Shown in pieces: positions 5,403 through 5,855 of a DNA stretch of 5,855 bases. Under the pieces are notes generated by a model. The model had not been told where the DNA came from. It saw nothing but the letters and a program-made list of their open reading frames with translations, and did no database searches. Every line of letters starts with the position of its first letter. The first letter of the stretch is position 1. The position numbers and the translations under genes are program-made. Source of the DNA: an uncultured Lachnospiraceae bacterium (lineage in GTDB: Bacteria > Bacillota > Clostridia > Lachnospirales > Lachnospiraceae); the NCBI GenBank assembly GCA_934371475.1, contig CAKRNX010000143.1, forward strand, positions 1 through 5,855, read 5' to 3'.

Positions 5403-5855
5403 CTAGCAGTTGCTCATTGTTGCTCCTATCCCTGCCAGTCCTTCAAAATCTTCCGTAAAAGCGCCGATCGCTGCGGTGATTGCCTGATTCTTTACCAGCC
5501 CTTCAATAATATCCGGAGCAGCTGTAGACGCTCCCACACCGTATTCGCACAGCTCCAGCACCTGCTGCGAATTTTTAAAGCTGGCCGCCAGGATCTCTGT
5601 GTGCAGCTGATTTGTTCTGAAAATATCGTGGATCTGTTTTGCCACCTGCACTCCGTTGTATCCCATATTGTCGATGCGGTTGATATAGGGTGCCGCATAG
5701 GACGCTCCGCATTTGCCCGCCAGATATGCCTGCATGGGCGTATAGATTGCTGTGGCAGTCACCCGGATCCCCTCTGCCGTCAGCATTTTCATCGCCTTAA
5801 ATCCCTCTCTCACAGACGGGATCTTAACCAATGTGTTCTCTCCCAGCTCTTTCAC
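5403..5855 (-). CDS. fructose-6-phosphate aldolase/transaldolase-like protein, C-terminal part
   Basis: The frame is open to the window edge, so the true start and about 65-70 residues lie outside; the GTG at the edge is probably an internal valine codon. The visible 151 codons match the small TalC/FSA class of transaldolase-fold class I aldolases, about 215-220 residues in full. LVKIP holds the Schiff-base lysine at position 11 of the fragment and AAPYINRID holds Tyr57. Their 46-residue spacing equals that of E. coli FsaA Lys85 and Tyr131. TATAIY (34-38 region) and the AASFK strand (90-94) are also typical. The family either splits fructose 6-phosphate to dihydroxyacetone and glyceraldehyde 3-phosphate or acts as a transaldolase; the missing N-terminal part and the diverged TPMQAYLAGKCG segment leave the exact reaction open. 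It precedes the ROK kinase by 13 nt, so both probably serve one sugar pathway. Confidence 0.88.
   Translation of the reverse strand: MKELGENTLVKIPSVREGFKAMKMLTAEGIRVTATAIYTPMQAYLAGKCGASYAAPYINRIDNMGYNGVQVAKQIHDIFRTNQLHTEILAASFKNSQQVLELCEYGVGASTAAPDIIEGLVKNQAITAAIGAFTEDFEGLAGIGATMSNC

Noticed and set aside
4778..5458. Long plus-strand open frame of 226 codons opposite the ROK gene
   Set aside because: It lies antisense to a clear ROK kinase, crosses the gene boundary, has a His/Arg/Pro-rich composition typical of antisense frames and no recognisable domain.

Overview
The window looks like chromosomal DNA from a low-to-mid GC member of the Bacillota, most likely class Clostridia and probably Lachnospiraceae. 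The reasons are the gene order TIGR03960 radical SAM protein, DUF2344 protein, RNase E/G, the strong GGAGG-type ribosome binding sites, TTG starts, and a Listeria-BglK-like ROK kinase. This taxonomic call is inference from gene content, not from a marker gene. Every gene I can support is on the minus strand, so the order of transcription runs from high to low coordinates.

5855-4404: the end of a sugar-metabolism operon. A fragment of a fructose-6-phosphate aldolase/transaldolase-like enzyme (its 5' end lies outside the window) is followed after 13 bases by a ROK-family sugar kinase. The unit closes with tandem TAA stops and a very strong 20-bp stem terminator (about 4404-4467). A kinase plus an aldolase suggests breakdown of a specific sugar or glycoside, but the substrate cannot be read from this window.

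4403-4116: an intergenic stretch holding a 65-codon stop-free minus frame that has no good start, then a near-consensus sigma-70/SigA promoter (TTGAAA, 17 nt, TATAAT) for the next operon.

4115-301: a tightly coupled three-gene operon. It encodes a B12-binding-like/radical SAM protein (TIGR03960 family), a DUF2344/TIGR03936 protein that is fused to its partner in some other bacteria, and a Rne/Rng family ribonuclease. The second and third genes each appear to start at TTG inside the 3' end of the gene before, with the Shine-Dalgarno site embedded in that gene. This points to translational coupling and to a shared function, probably in RNA or ribosome maturation. The RNase is short and lacks the usual C-terminal CPxC zinc-link.

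300-1: a spacer with a 9-bp AT-rich inverted repeat and a possible extended -10 element, followed by the first 59 codons of an MFS-type transporter that leaves the window. In many Clostridia I would expect rplU-ysxB-rpmA-obg after rng; here a transporter follows instead.

I see no mobile element, CRISPR array, tRNA or rRNA. The nearest thing to an undescribed system is the conserved but functionally unassigned radical SAM/DUF2344 pair tied to RNase G.
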